Of a DNA stretch of 64,000 nt, positions 42,894 through 51,985 are shown piece after piece. The translations under genes and the position numbers were made by a program. The notes beneath the pieces were generated by a model. The model searched no databases and was not told the origin of the DNA. It worked only from the letters and a program-made list of their open reading frames with translations. This DNA comes from Saprospiraceae bacterium (GTDB lineage Bacteria; Bacteroidota; Bacteroidia; Chitinophagales; Saprospiraceae), in contig JADJLG010000001.1 in the NCBI GenBank assembly GCA_016710235.1, positions 1,477,501 to 1,541,500 of the forward strand, read 5' to 3'. Position 1 is the stretch's first letter. The number at the start of each line of letters is the position of its first letter.

Positions 42894-43289
42894 TTGCCTA
42901 AAGCGAAACAAAATTCTGCCACTTCCCATCCGGGAAATCAAGAACAAGCTTTTTTAGAACTCATCATTGACAGTATTCAGGACATCAAAGGTAAAAATAT
43001 ACTTTTGCTTGATCTCACAGCTCTTCATGATGCACCTGCAAAGTACTTTGTGATCTGTGAGGGCGAAAGCTCAACCCAAATTAAAGCCATTGCAAACAAT
43101 GCCTATCGCAGAGCAAAAGACGAAGCTAAAGTAAAAGCCGCTCATATCGAAGGACAACCGGGAGCAAAATGGGTTTTAGTTGATTTTTTTGACGTGGTGC
43201 TCCACGTCTTTGATAAAGAAACAAGATCCTATTATGACTTGGAAGATTTGTGGAGTGACGCAAGCTTCAGGCAATACCAAAATTTATAG
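42894..43289 (+). CDS. rsfS: Ribosomal silencing factor RsfS
   Basis: A 131-residue RsfS/Iojap protein, which binds ribosomal protein L14 and blocks subunit joining when nutrients are short. Conserved sequences are DIKGKNILLLDLTALHDAPA, YFVICEGESSTQIKAIA and AKWVLVDFFDVVLHVFDKET, ending at YYDLEDLWSDA. It starts at TTG (42894); the N-terminal 15 residues are variable. It is followed by ftsH after 63 bp, a neighbour order common in Bacteroidota. Confidence 0.93.
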   Translation: MPKAKQNSATSHPGNQEQAFLELIIDSIQDIKGKNILLLDLTALHDAPAKYFVICEGESSTQIKAIANNAYRRAKDEAKVKAAHIEGQPGAKWVLVDFFDVVLHVFDKETRSYYDLEDLWSDASFRQYQNL

Positions 43290-43352
43290 AAGGCCGCAAC
43301 ACTGAACTAAAACCAGGCGTTCTTTATTTATTAAAACCATATCAAATAATCA

Positions 43353-45332
43353 ATGGAACAAGATCAGAATCCACAACCACCACGCAAAAACGGCAATGGA
43401 TTTAATGCATACTGGATCTATGGCATACTCTTTCTTGCAATCATAGGAGTCAATTTATTTTATTTTGCTAACCCCGGAGGAGGTCAACTCACGATCAACC
43501 GCTTTGACCTTATGGCAAAGCAAGGCGATATTGAAAAAATAGAGATTTCAAATAACAAATATGCGAGCATCTTCCTCCGTAAAGAAGCATTAGGGAAACC
43601 CGAATATGAGGATGCAGTGAAATCCAGTTTTAACGATCGAGCGCATTATATTTTTAACATTGGCCCGGCAGAAAATTTTTCGGAGCGTGTCGACAAAATC
43701 AACGAAACACTCCCCACAAAAATGGATATCGTCTATGAGGATAGACAGAATTGGTTAAGTCCAATTTTACAGTTTTTAATACCATTTCTCATTATTTTAG
43801 GTATCTGGATGTTCGTCATGAGACGTATGAGTGGAGGCGGCTCCGGACCTGGAGGTCAGATATTCAATATAGGCAAATCCAAGGCAACTTTGTTTGAAAA
43901 GAACCAGAATACGAATGTCACATTTGAAGATGTTGCAGGACTTGAGGAAGCGAAAGAGGAAGTGATGGAAGTTGTCGATTTTTTAAAAAATCCTAAAAAA
44001 TATACCTCTCTGGGTGGTAAAATTCCAAAAGGAGTGCTCCTTGTTGGTCCTCCTGGAACTGGTAAGACCTTGCTAGCCAAAGCGGTAGCAGGCGAAGCCG
44101 GAGTGCCCTTTTTCACGATTTCGGGATCTGATTTTGTGGAAATGTTCGTAGGTGTTGGCGCATCCAGAGTCAGGGATTTATTCCGGCAAGCGAGGGAGAA
44201 AGCTCCTTGTATCGTATTTATTGATGAAATTGACGCGGTTGGACGTGCAAGAGGAAGAACGCAAATTCAGGGTGGAAATGACGAAAGAGAAAACACCCTC
44301 AATCAATTGTTGGTGGAGATGGATGGTTTTTCTACCGATAAAGGAGTAATTCTAATGGCAGCTACCAACCGTCCAGATATATTGGATACTGCTTTGCTGA
44401 GACCGGGACGTTTCGACAGACAGATATCCATAGATCCACCGGATCTCAAGGGAAGGGCACAGATTTTTAAAGTGCACCTGAAAAAACTTAAACTTTCTCC
44501 GGAGGTTACGCCTGAAGTATTGGCAGAAATGACTCCTGGATTTGCCGGAGCAGAAATAGCCAATGTGTGCAATGAGGCTGCTCTCGTGGCAGCTCGTCGA
44601 AACAAAACAGAAATCGCATTAGACGATTTTAATTATGCTTTGGATAGGGTGATTGGTGGTCTCGAAAAGAAAAATAAGCTGATCTCTCCGGAAGAAAAAC
44701 AAGTGATCGCATATCATGAAGCGGGGCATGCGATTTGTGGCTGGTATTTGCAATATGCGTCCCCATTGGTGAAAGTAACTATAGTGCCTCGTGGAATTGG
44801 AACATTGGGTTATGCCCAGTATCTACCAAAAGAAGAGTATATCACTCGGACAGATGCTCTATTGGACAGAGTATGTATGACTATGGGTGGCAGAGCAGCC
44901 GAAAAAATCATCTTTGACAAAATTTCCACAGGTGCACAGAGCGATCTGGATCAGGTTACCAAAATGGCCTACAGCATGATTTCTGTATATGGAATGAACG
45001 ATAAAGTTGGAAATGTATCTTTTTATGGAATGGCTCAGGAAAATTTCCAGCGTCCTTACAGCGAAGAAACTGCAAAGTTGATGGATCAGGAAGTGCGCCA
45101 ACTCATCGAAGAACAATATCAACGTGCGCAGGAATTACTATTGGAGCGCAAAGTAGAATTGGAAACATTGGCTCAACAATTACTGCACAAAGAAGTATTG
45201 CTGAAATCTGACGTAGAGCGTTTGATCGGCCCATCACCTTATCATAAAGACAAACACCAAGAGCCTGTCCCACATAGTGGGCAGCATGTATCAGATGAAA
45301 AGCCTGGTACAGGAATAGAAAACGTGGATTAA
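43353..45332 (+). CDS. ftsH: ATP-dependent zinc metalloprotease FtsH
   Basis: A 659-residue membrane-anchored AAA+ protease. Two transmembrane helices (about 19-38 and 140-157) flank a periplasmic domain. The AAA domain has Walker A VGPPGTGKTLLAKAVAG (from about 231), the pore motif FVEMFVGVGASRVRD, Walker B IVFIDEIDAVG and the SRH arginine fingers in LLRPGRFDRQI. The zinc site is HEAGH at 455-459, and the third ligand lies in TGAQSDLDQ. It degrades unfolded and regulatory membrane proteins. Confidence 0.97.
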   Translation: MEQDQNPQPPRKNGNGFNAYWIYGILFLAIIGVNLFYFANPGGGQLTINRFDLMAKQGDIEKIEISNNKYASIFLRKEALGKPEYEDAVKSSFNDRAHYIFNIGPAENFSERVDKINETLPTKMDIVYEDRQNWLSPILQFLIPFLIILGIWMFVMRRMSGGGSGPGGQIFNIGKSKATLFEKNQNTNVTFEDVAGLEEAKEEVMEVVDFLKNPKKYTSLGGKIPKGVLLVGPPGTGKTLLAKAVAGEAGVPFFTISGSDFVEMFVGVGASRVRDLFRQAREKAPCIVFIDEIDAVGRARGRTQIQGGNDERENTLNQLLVEMDGFSTDKGVILMAATNRPDILDTALLRPGRFDRQISIDPPDLKGRAQIFKVHLKKLKLSPEVTPEVLAEMTPGFAGAEIANVCNEAALVAARRNKTEIALDDFNYALDRVIGGLEKKNKLISPEEKQVIAYHEAGHAICGWYLQYASPLVKVTIVPRGIGTLGYAQYLPKEEYITRTDALLDRVCMTMGGRAAEKIIFDKISTGAQSDLDQVTKMAYSMISVYGMNDKVGNVSFYGMAQENFQRPYSEETAKLMDQEVRQLIEEQYQRAQELLLERKVELETLAQQLLHKEVLLKSDVERLIGPSPYHKDKHQEPVPHSGQHVSDEKPGTGIENVD

Positions 45333-45744
45333 ATAATTGAACAAGAATATAAAGATTGACTGTACAACAGTCAATAGTGCTAGATTCGAGGTAATAAAAT
45401 TCAAATATTACCGATGAGATCTGTTCAGACGCAATATGACCTTAATATCGAGGCTTTGTTCTATTTAGGATTCGTAAGCTTAGTATTTTTTATACAATAC
45501 TTTAATCTAGTTAATTGGGCTTCGACTTGTTTCCTTAATAATTGATCCGATTAAAATCTAAGAGTACTCAAAGTTTACTCTCAAAAGTGCAATCGCAATG
45601 CCGAGCAAAGTTTTGCTCGGTTCCCTCATTATCCAGTGAAATCCTTCACTCGATAATCGCTTTGCGAAACCATTTCGGTCAGATCCTAGCTCTTGATTTT
45701 ATAGGCCATATGATTCTCAAAAAGATCCCAAAGTAAAATTGGAA
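45333..45744. repeat. Non-coding hairpin cluster between ftsH and dcd
   Basis: The region holds five stem-loops: ATTGACTGT-ACA-ACAGTCAAT (45355-45375), AGTATT...AATACT (45482-45501), CCGAGCAA-AGTT-TTGCTCGG (45601-45620), a 13-bp stem with one C-C mismatch and ATCC loop (45628-45657) and TCGC-TTT-GCGA (45657-45667). The last three are packed head to tail. No coding frame is convincing. It might be a REP/MITE-type element or a decayed mobile element, which I cannot test here. Confidence 0.5.
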
Positions 45745-46281
45745 TTAAAATTTATTTTTCCACATCATACTTTCGATAGGTCTATCGGTTCTTTCCGTGT
45801 ATTTCGCATTAGATTTAGAATGATATAAGTTGGATATATTGCCCTCTACAGCGAAGTAAATGAGTTGGCCGATGGGCATGCTTTTATAAATTCGGACAGG
45901 CTGCACACAGCTGATCTCCAAAGTCCAGGTATTGCAGAATCCAACGTCACCCTTACCGGCTGTCGCATGTATGTCAATACCCAGGCGTCCTACACTGGAT
46001 TTTCCTTCTAAAAATGGGACGGCATTATGGGTTTCTGTGTATTCCATGGTAACGCCAAGGTAGAGGACACCAGGTTGAATGACATAACCTTCATCAGGAA
46101 TCTCAAAATATCTAATTTTATTGTGATGTTTAGCATCAAGCTCAGCTGCTTCATAGACTGCAAGCGTGCCTCCCAAGTGGACGTCGTATGAATTCGTTCC
46201 TAGACAGTTTTGATCATAGGGTATAATAACAATCTGTTTTTTTTCGATGGATTCAAGTATCTTCTGGTCACTAAAAATCAT
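45745..46281 (-). CDS. dcd: dCTP deaminase
   Basis: A 178-residue trimeric pyrimidine deaminase that converts dCTP to dUTP for thymidylate synthesis. Family motifs are NSYDVHLGG near residue 30, VIQPGVLYLGVTME, and the nucleotide site EGKSSVGRLGIDIHATAGKG followed by DVGFCNTWTLEISCVQPVRI with the catalytic Glu. YTERTDRPIES at the C-terminus closes the active site. Length is slightly below the E. coli enzyme (193 aa). A bifunctional dCTP deaminase/dUTPase cannot be excluded. Confidence 0.92.
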   Translation of the reverse strand: MIFSDQKILESIEKKQIVIIPYDQNCLGTNSYDVHLGGTLAVYEAAELDAKHHNKIRYFEIPDEGYVIQPGVLYLGVTMEYTETHNAVPFLEGKSSVGRLGIDIHATAGKGDVGFCNTWTLEISCVQPVRIYKSMPIGQLIYFAVEGNISNLYHSKSNAKYTERTDRPIESMMWKNKF

Positions 46282-46299
46282 TGGTCGTATAGATTTGAA

Positions 46300-46965
46300 T
46301 TAATAAAAAATAGCAATTTCTTCCAGCTTTTTGCGGTGAATATCAGGCACCTTGGCATTTTGCTCAGGAAATCCGATAGGTATAAGCAAAAACGGTTTTT
46401 CGTTTTGAGGTCTTTTCAACAAAGTTTGAAGGAAATTCATAGGACTTGGAGTGTGCGTAAGCGCAACGAGCCCAGCATTGTGAATTGCAGTTATTAAAAT
46501 GCCACATGCCAGCCCAACGGATTCGTGTACGTAATAGTTTTTAGAACCGCTCCCGTTTTCCAGAATGTCGTAGTTTTTACGAAAGACAACAATAAGTGCC
46601 GGGGCAATTTCAAGAAATGGTTTTTCCCAATTGGTTCCTAAGGGTTCCAGATCTTTGAGCCATTCTTCAGGCATCCTCCCATGGTAATTGTCGTATTCTT
46701 CTTTTTCAGCTGCAATGCGAATTTCTCTTTTGATTTCTGGATTTCGGACAACACAAAATGTCCAAGGCTGCTTATTCGCTCCCGATGGTGCTGTGCCTGC
46801 AGCAAGGAGAATGTCTCTGATCAAATCATCCGGAATCTCATCTGGGGCGAAGTCACGAACCGTTCTCCTACTATTCATGAATCCATAGAAACTCTTCGCC
46901 CTATCCAGCATAGTCTCAACTGGATAGCGCACAGAACAATAATCAATGAATACTTGGGATTTCAT
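46300..46965 (-). CDS. Nitroreductase-family flavoprotein, iodotyrosine deiodinase-like
   Basis: A 221-residue FMN-dependent NfsA/NfsB-fold oxidoreductase. It shows SRRTVRDFAPDEIPDDLIRD, AAGTAPSGANKQPWTFCVVR, an active-site lid EEYDNYHGRMPEEWLKDLEP and VALTHTPSPMNFL. The AAGTAPSGANKQPW block and the EEWL lid match the iodotyrosine deiodinase subgroup rather than classical nitroreductases. The natural substrate in bacteria of this subgroup is unclear; reductive dehalogenation of halotyrosines is possible. Its start overlaps the SDR gene by 4 bp. Confidence 0.83.
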   Translation of the reverse strand: MKSQVFIDYCSVRYPVETMLDRAKSFYGFMNSRRTVRDFAPDEIPDDLIRDILLAAGTAPSGANKQPWTFCVVRNPEIKREIRIAAEKEEYDNYHGRMPEEWLKDLEPLGTNWEKPFLEIAPALIVVFRKNYDILENGSGSKNYYVHESVGLACGILITAIHNAGLVALTHTPSPMNFLQTLLKRPQNEKPFLLIPIGFPEQNAKVPDIHRKKLEEIAIFY

Positions 46966-47663
46966 AAGTCTCCAAGTTGTGGTCTCATAATGATTTCTTC
47001 TACGACTGAATCAGGGCCTAACTGTATAGTTGCGCATATCATTGCCGCAACATCTTCAGCAGGCATAAGTCGGTTTTTGGGTAGATCAACACCTTTCCAT
47101 GAGTTTGACCAAGTAGCTCCGGGATAAACTGTCACAACACGGATACCATGAGGTTTACATTCTTCTCTGAGGCAAATTGAAAATCCATTCAGAGCAAACT
47201 TGCTGATACAATAGTGGCTCCCACCGGGATAGTAATCCAGTCCGGCAATGGAGCACATGTTCACGATGGTCCCAGATTGGCGCTTGATCATTTCAGGCAG
47301 TAATGCACGAGTCAAATGGTACACGCTGTAAAAGTTGGTATCCATCATGATCTCTAAATTGTCCTCAATAGGATCTATGATACTACCTTGTAGGAAAATC
47401 CCTGCATTGTTGATAAGTACATCAGGCAAGAGACCTGACTTCAAGCAATACTCGCTCAACTTGTTAATTCCCTCCCCTGTCGATATCTCAGATACGCAGA
47501 TATAAACCTTGAGATTTTGGTTTTTATCCAATAACTCCTTTTGAAGCGAAATCAAATCAACTTCTGTACGCGAGTGTATGATTAGTCCGCTAGCAAAGTC
47601 AGCACACTTTAAAGCTGTTGCTCTGCCTATTCCCTTGCCAGCACCTGTGATTAAAATTAGCAT
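46962..47663 (-). CDS. Short-chain dehydrogenase/reductase
   Basis: A 233-residue classical SDR. The cofactor motif is TGAGKGIGRA (about 6-15), the structural motif is NNAG (85-88), and the catalytic set is Ser138, Tyr151 and Lys155 (YCISK), with the PG motif in VYPGATWSN. The residue after the second strand is Arg in IHSRTEVDL, which favours NADPH. It overlaps the downstream nitroreductase gene by 4 bp, suggesting a shared operon. Substrate unknown. Confidence 0.9.
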   Translation of the reverse strand: MLILITGAGKGIGRATALKCADFASGLIIHSRTEVDLISLQKELLDKNQNLKVYICVSEISTGEGINKLSEYCLKSGLLPDVLINNAGIFLQGSIIDPIEDNLEIMMDTNFYSVYHLTRALLPEMIKRQSGTIVNMCSIAGLDYYPGGSHYCISKFALNGFSICLREECKPHGIRVVTVYPGATWSNSWKGVDLPKNRLMPAEDVAAMICATIQLGPDSVVEEIIMRPQLGDL

Positions 47664-47693
47664 GGCGGCAAGTTAAAACAATTCGAATGAGCT

Positions 47694-49694
47694 CTACTGA
47701 TGGTTGATGACAATTTTTTCTACCTGCCATGGGCTTTGTATAAAGTAAAATCCTTCAGGCCAAGAATCTGTGGCTATTGTGGATTCCAGAAATTCTTTTG
47801 AACTGTAAATTTCATGCCCGAAAACATCCCAAATTCTAAGAGGAAATCCCTTCAGAGTTTTAATAGAAGGATCAAATAAAAAGTGAATCTGTTTTGAAGC
47901 AGGATTTGGATACACACGAAACTGTTGTATCTCTGAATTTATATTGATTTCCGTCCCCTCTGTTAAGCTGAAAGTGTTCAGATCGGGACCAATGTAAATT
48001 TCGTTTGCGAATTCAGGATTTAAATGCAAGGGTGTTGAAGGATTTGTAACATCAGCTGAATAAACAAAATAAAACATTGCCTTGTCGGGATCTACTTTTA
48101 AATCATTTCCCGTGCTATAACTTAAAGTAATGCTTCTCGAAGCTTGATCCAGAAATACTCCTTCTTCGTCATCTATAGCTGAAATTAATTCAAAATTGTC
48201 GATAGCCGGATCAATATCCCATTTTGATTGAATTCCTTGATAATTTGAAATACTCCTCAACTTTACAGGCATGATCATTCGTCCATCAGATTGTTTTTTT
48301 GGTATGCCATAAATGATCCTATAGTCATTTGCACCGCTAGTTCTGCTTTGACCGGAATAGAGATTGTTGTCTCTGTAACTCAAATCCATATCTCCTAATT
48401 TGAGAGCAAGTACGTCTGCATTTTGTCTAGGGAAGTTGCTTATACTAAGTCCCTTGAACAAGATCGAATTAAGAGTCTGATAAGGTTTGATTACACTCTC
48501 CCAATCGGGTCTAAGAAAATACCAAGAAGGTACAGCTGAAAAATTGAGCTTAATACCAAGGATCAATCTTCGAATTTCAGATATGTCTGATGCGGTGATA
48601 TTGTAATTATAGTTGACATCTGCAGCTATATACCTCAGAGTATCTTCAAGCTTTTTGATACCCAAAATATGTTTTTGGATAATGACAATATCTTTAGTAC
48701 TGACTCCATTCAATGCTTCAGAGTTTTTACTAAAGCTAAATTCATGAAAACCCGTTTTGATCTTGTCCAATATATACCCATACTGCAAACCTCCATTTCT
48801 TGAGACACAGAATAGTTCAACATTGTCCGCATCTGTTATTTTGATTTCATCGGGATAAACTCGATATCCATTGAGGGTTTGAATTCTTCCTCCGATATCT
48901 GCGCGAATTGACATTGACTGCAGTTCGAAAGTCAGTACACTGGAACACTTGTTCGCATCCGTGACAGTGACCATATAAATGCCTGATTCAAGTTGATGGC
49001 GACTATTGGATATAGTGCTGTCTGCCCAACGATAGGTGTATGGAGTGAAAGATCCTTTAGCATTCAGCTCAATGAAACCTTCTTTCTCACAGACAGCCTC
49101 TGAAAAATGTTGATTTTGATCAAAGGACTGAGCATAGTTGTAAATTGTCACATATGTATTCGCTTTCCTAGTAACATTGGGCAGACACTTGTCTTGAATT
49201 GTCCATCTCCTCAACATTCTGACGTCACCGTGACAGTTATTTCCTGAGATCAATGAATCTTTATAACTAATAATCAAGCTGCCGGGGTCTCTGGTCAATC
49301 TCAAAATGGTGTTTGTAAAATCAATTCCATCCACATAGTTAATAAAAGTGTCAGGAGTGATGTAAACTGATGTCGCATTCACCCAAGCAATATTGATAGA
49401 TTGAATGCAGCGCACTTGCTCGCCATCGGCATTGGATACCGTGAAAAATCGAGTAATCACATCTGACTTCGTACGACAATCTCCCCTGCTAAATGCTTCA
49501 AAGTAAGTGATGGTAACAGCACCTCCGGTATTGCTGGTCACTTTTGGTGCACCTAAAGTTCCGGTATCTGTACGCATTCCTTCGACGATATTCATCGTTG
49601 GAGGACAAGACACTGTCAAGGTTAATGGTGAAGAACTCCAGGCTCCGTTGCATAGAAAAAATATGCCTGTGATCGACATTAAAAATTTACTCAT
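47694..49694 (-). CDS. Large T9SS cargo protein with SprB-like and dockerin-like regions
   Basis: A 666-residue secreted protein with signal peptide (MSKFLMSITGIFFLCNGAWS). Residues 30-200 have two similar Cys-containing beta modules, 201-258 a SprB/PKD-like repeat (YTYRWADS, GIYMVTVTDANKCSS), and 328-381 a dockerin-like pair of calcium-loop helices (NGVSTKDIVIIQKHILG and ADVNYNYNITASDISEIRRL). Residues 593-666 form a type A T9SS sorting domain (RVYPNPASKQ to the C-terminus). The dockerin-like repeat type is familiar from Saprospiraceae. It is probably a surface protein; function unknown. Confidence 0.88.
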   Translation of the reverse strand: MSKFLMSITGIFFLCNGAWSSSPLTLTVSCPPTMNIVEGMRTDTGTLGAPKVTSNTGGAVTITYFEAFSRGDCRTKSDVITRFFTVSNADGEQVRCIQSINIAWVNATSVYITPDTFINYVDGIDFTNTILRLTRDPGSLIISYKDSLISGNNCHGDVRMLRRWTIQDKCLPNVTRKANTYVTIYNYAQSFDQNQHFSEAVCEKEGFIELNAKGSFTPYTYRWADSTISNSRHQLESGIYMVTVTDANKCSSVLTFELQSMSIRADIGGRIQTLNGYRVYPDEIKITDADNVELFCVSRNGGLQYGYILDKIKTGFHEFSFSKNSEALNGVSTKDIVIIQKHILGIKKLEDTLRYIAADVNYNYNITASDISEIRRLILGIKLNFSAVPSWYFLRPDWESVIKPYQTLNSILFKGLSISNFPRQNADVLALKLGDMDLSYRDNNLYSGQSRTSGANDYRIIYGIPKKQSDGRMIMPVKLRSISNYQGIQSKWDIDPAIDNFELISAIDDEEGVFLDQASRSITLSYSTGNDLKVDPDKAMFYFVYSADVTNPSTPLHLNPEFANEIYIGPDLNTFSLTEGTEININSEIQQFRVYPNPASKQIHFLFDPSIKTLKGFPLRIWDVFGHEIYSSKEFLESTIATDSWPEGFYFIQSPWQVEKIVINHQ

Positions 49695-50117
49695 GCTTGC
49701 GTCTTTTTAAAGCCCTAATTTACAGTTAAATTGACAGCTTTGCAAGAATGTTGCCTCATCACATTGGGTTTTGACAAATATTCTCATACTTACTAAAGTA
49801 TAATTTTGCTGATTTGGCATAGTAACAGAATATAATTATTCGCATATAAATATTAAATATGTAAATGCAAAGTTGATTTTATTCGGGTTTACGGTCTATA
49901 AGGCTTTTGACTCATGAATTATTGAAAGATATCATCCTTGTTTTCACCATCAAATAGCATTGAATTTGGCTAGAAATTTGTATTTCAACATCCCAAAAAG
50001 TATTCGATGGAATCACTGATGTTAATTAATTGTTACGCTAAAAAATAAAACACTAAAAAGTCCGAAATTACAGCTCATTAAAAATTAGAATTTTACTAAA
50101 GGATTTAAATCATAAAT
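49695..50117. other. Divergent intergenic region, no gene recognised
   Basis: About 423 bp between the T9SS cargo gene and ppk2. The only notable structure is a small inverted repeat ATACTT-N4-AAGTAT (49786-49801). No consensus promoter pair is clear for either gene. Confidence 0.4.
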
Positions 50118-51083
50118 ATGGCAATTCAAACTGGTCGAAAACCAATTAAGGAAAATGGAGTGGAGAAGACTCTCCTAAAAGGCAAATCACCTAAAACAGT
50201 GGCAGAAAACATAGTTTCTACTACTGATAGTAGCGATGCTACAATAAAGTTAAGTGAGTTGAGCAGCCTCAAAACCAAAAGTGATCTGCGCAATCTTTTT
50301 CAGAAAAATAACAGCGATGCAGCCAAAGTCATCGAATCGATCAGGTATGAAGAAGAACTTGAGAAATTGCAAATTGAATTGGTAAAATTGCAGCGGTGGA
50401 TTCAGGCCAAGAATAAGAGGTTGGCTATTTTGTTTGAAGGTCGAGATGCTGCCGGAAAAGGAGGTACCATCCGCAGATTTACTGAACACCTCAACCCAAG
50501 AGCTATGCGTGTGGTTGCCCTTCCCAAACCTACTGAAGAAGAACAGGGCCAATGGTACTTCCAGAGATACACCAAACAGCTACCAAATCGCGGTGAAATG
50601 GTGTTTTTTGATCGCAGCTGGTACAATCGTGCCGTGGTGGAACCTGTGAATGGCTTTTGTACAAAAGATCAATACAATACTTTTTTGCATCAGGTGCCTG
50701 AGTTTGAGCATATGCTCCACGAGGATGGCATCACGATCATCAAGTTTTGGTTTTCCATTTCTAAAGATGAACAATTGCGCCGTTTCAAATCTAGACAAGC
50801 TAATCCCCTCAAACAGTGGAAGCTCAGTCCTGTGGATATGAAAGCTCAGGACATGTGGGATATCTACACTCAGTACAAGGAAGACATGTTTAGTAAAACG
50901 CATAATTCGTTCTCACCTTGGATTGTGGTCAAAGCAAATAATAAGCAGAAAGCTCGCCTGGAAAGCATCAGGTACGTTCTTTCAGTGATACCTTATGAAG
51001 GGAAAGACGAAAAAGCAGTATCTCTTCATCCGAATCCAAATATCATCACAAGATTCCACCGTAAAGCGTCAGTGGTAGATTAA
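50118..51083 (+). CDS. ppk2: Polyphosphate kinase 2
   Basis: A 321-residue PPK2-family kinase transferring phosphate between polyphosphate and nucleoside diphosphates. A lysine- and threonine-rich tail of about 90 residues precedes the kinase domain. Walker A is EGRDAAGKGGTIRRF (about 107-121), Walker B region VFFDRSWYNRAVVEPVNGFC, lid LRRFKSRQANPLKQWKLSPV and the ending WDIYTQYKEDMFSKTHNSFS. The long N-terminal tail and the sequence type suggest class I. With the pst operon it points to active polyphosphate and phosphate metabolism. Confidence 0.92.
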   Translation: MAIQTGRKPIKENGVEKTLLKGKSPKTVAENIVSTTDSSDATIKLSELSSLKTKSDLRNLFQKNNSDAAKVIESIRYEEELEKLQIELVKLQRWIQAKNKRLAILFEGRDAAGKGGTIRRFTEHLNPRAMRVVALPKPTEEEQGQWYFQRYTKQLPNRGEMVFFDRSWYNRAVVEPVNGFCTKDQYNTFLHQVPEFEHMLHEDGITIIKFWFSISKDEQLRRFKSRQANPLKQWKLSPVDMKAQDMWDIYTQYKEDMFSKTHNSFSPWIVVKANNKQKARLESIRYVLSVIPYEGKDEKAVSLHPNPNIITRFHRKASVVD

Positions 51084-51136
51084 TCCCATTGTAATGGTGC
51101 AACTAGAAAAATAGTCACAAAAAAGATATTTAGCTT

Positions 51137-51970
51137 TTATTTGATGCTGGTTTCGGCAGCTTGATAAATGTATTTTGAGCTTTCGTCGGCACTTACATAA
51201 GCAACTATGCTCAAGTGACTGTCTTGCCATAAGATATTATCCTGTGGTACCGTAAAGCTATAGATTTTGTTGATTGCCGTTCCTGCAACAAATGGTCCGG
51301 TAATTTTTTCGCCGGGAACCGGTGTGATCAGCTTTCTCAATACATGATTGAATGTATAGTTTGAAATGATGCCAACCTGCTGATCCTTCTGGGAAGCAAC
51401 AATGCCTGATTCTGTAAGCATTACATGAAAATGTAGATTTTCACTGATGTTTTGCTTTGGAGTAGCTATAAATTCAATTTGAAGATTTCGCGTAATTGAA
51501 TCATAACTACGGTTGATTGAAAGTTCAATGATTGGTTTTTGATCCAGTTCTGACTTGAGAAACAAGCGCCAGGAATCTGGTTTGTCGAGGCGTATATAAT
51601 CTTTGTTGGGAAATTTAAATCGATTGATCGAAGCTTCAGGTTTTCCAGTCCAGCCTCCAAGAAAATTTTCTATTGCCTGAGCATCGGGATTTGATAGTTT
51701 TACCTCACCTGAAACTGCAGGAGTACTTAAAAAATTGGAATGCACAGCAACAACAACTAGATTGTCAGGAAATTCCTCCAATAGACCATCAACAACAGCG
51801 GTACCGGCAGGACAATTTACACAACTTGCCCCTGTGAAATCTTCCATAAGGACTACTCTGCCTGAAGTTGGTTTGTTAGTGGGAGGAAGGGAAAGTTCTT
51901 TTTCCCATTGATTGCAAGAAATAGTCAGCAAACTACCAACTAGAACGAAAAGAATTGCAATATTTTTCAT
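51137..51970 (-). CDS. Omp28-like outer-membrane lipoprotein
   Basis: A 277-residue lipoprotein (lipobox TISC, Cys19). An Omp28/thioredoxin-like domain starts at RVVLMEDFTGASCVNCPAGT, with a CVNC redox-like motif, then NLVVVAVHSNFLSTPA, and a C-terminal beta domain (ENLHFHVMLTESGIVASQKD). The motif is similar to that in the T9SS protein at 28733, so the two are distant relatives. It follows a DUF6029 barrel gene after 15 bp. It probably works in envelope thiol chemistry or as a barrel partner; the role is unproven. Confidence 0.83.
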   Translation of the reverse strand: MKNIAILFVLVGSLLTISCNQWEKELSLPPTNKPTSGRVVLMEDFTGASCVNCPAGTAVVDGLLEEFPDNLVVVAVHSNFLSTPAVSGEVKLSNPDAQAIENFLGGWTGKPEASINRFKFPNKDYIRLDKPDSWRLFLKSELDQKPIIELSINRSYDSITRNLQIEFIATPKQNISENLHFHVMLTESGIVASQKDQQVGIISNYTFNHVLRKLITPVPGEKITGPFVAGTAINKIYSFTVPQDNILWQDSHLSIVAYVSADESSKYIYQAAETSIK

Positions 51971-51985
51971 GTTTGTTGTTTTCGA

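Noticed and set aside
45542..45736. 64-codon plus-strand frame between ftsH and dcd
   Set aside because: It reads through the hairpin cluster; the composition is set by the inverted repeats and no promoter or domain supports it.
46681..47127. 148-codon plus-strand frame across the nitroreductase/SDR junction
   Set aside because: Antisense to two strongly supported enzymes; no recognisable motif.
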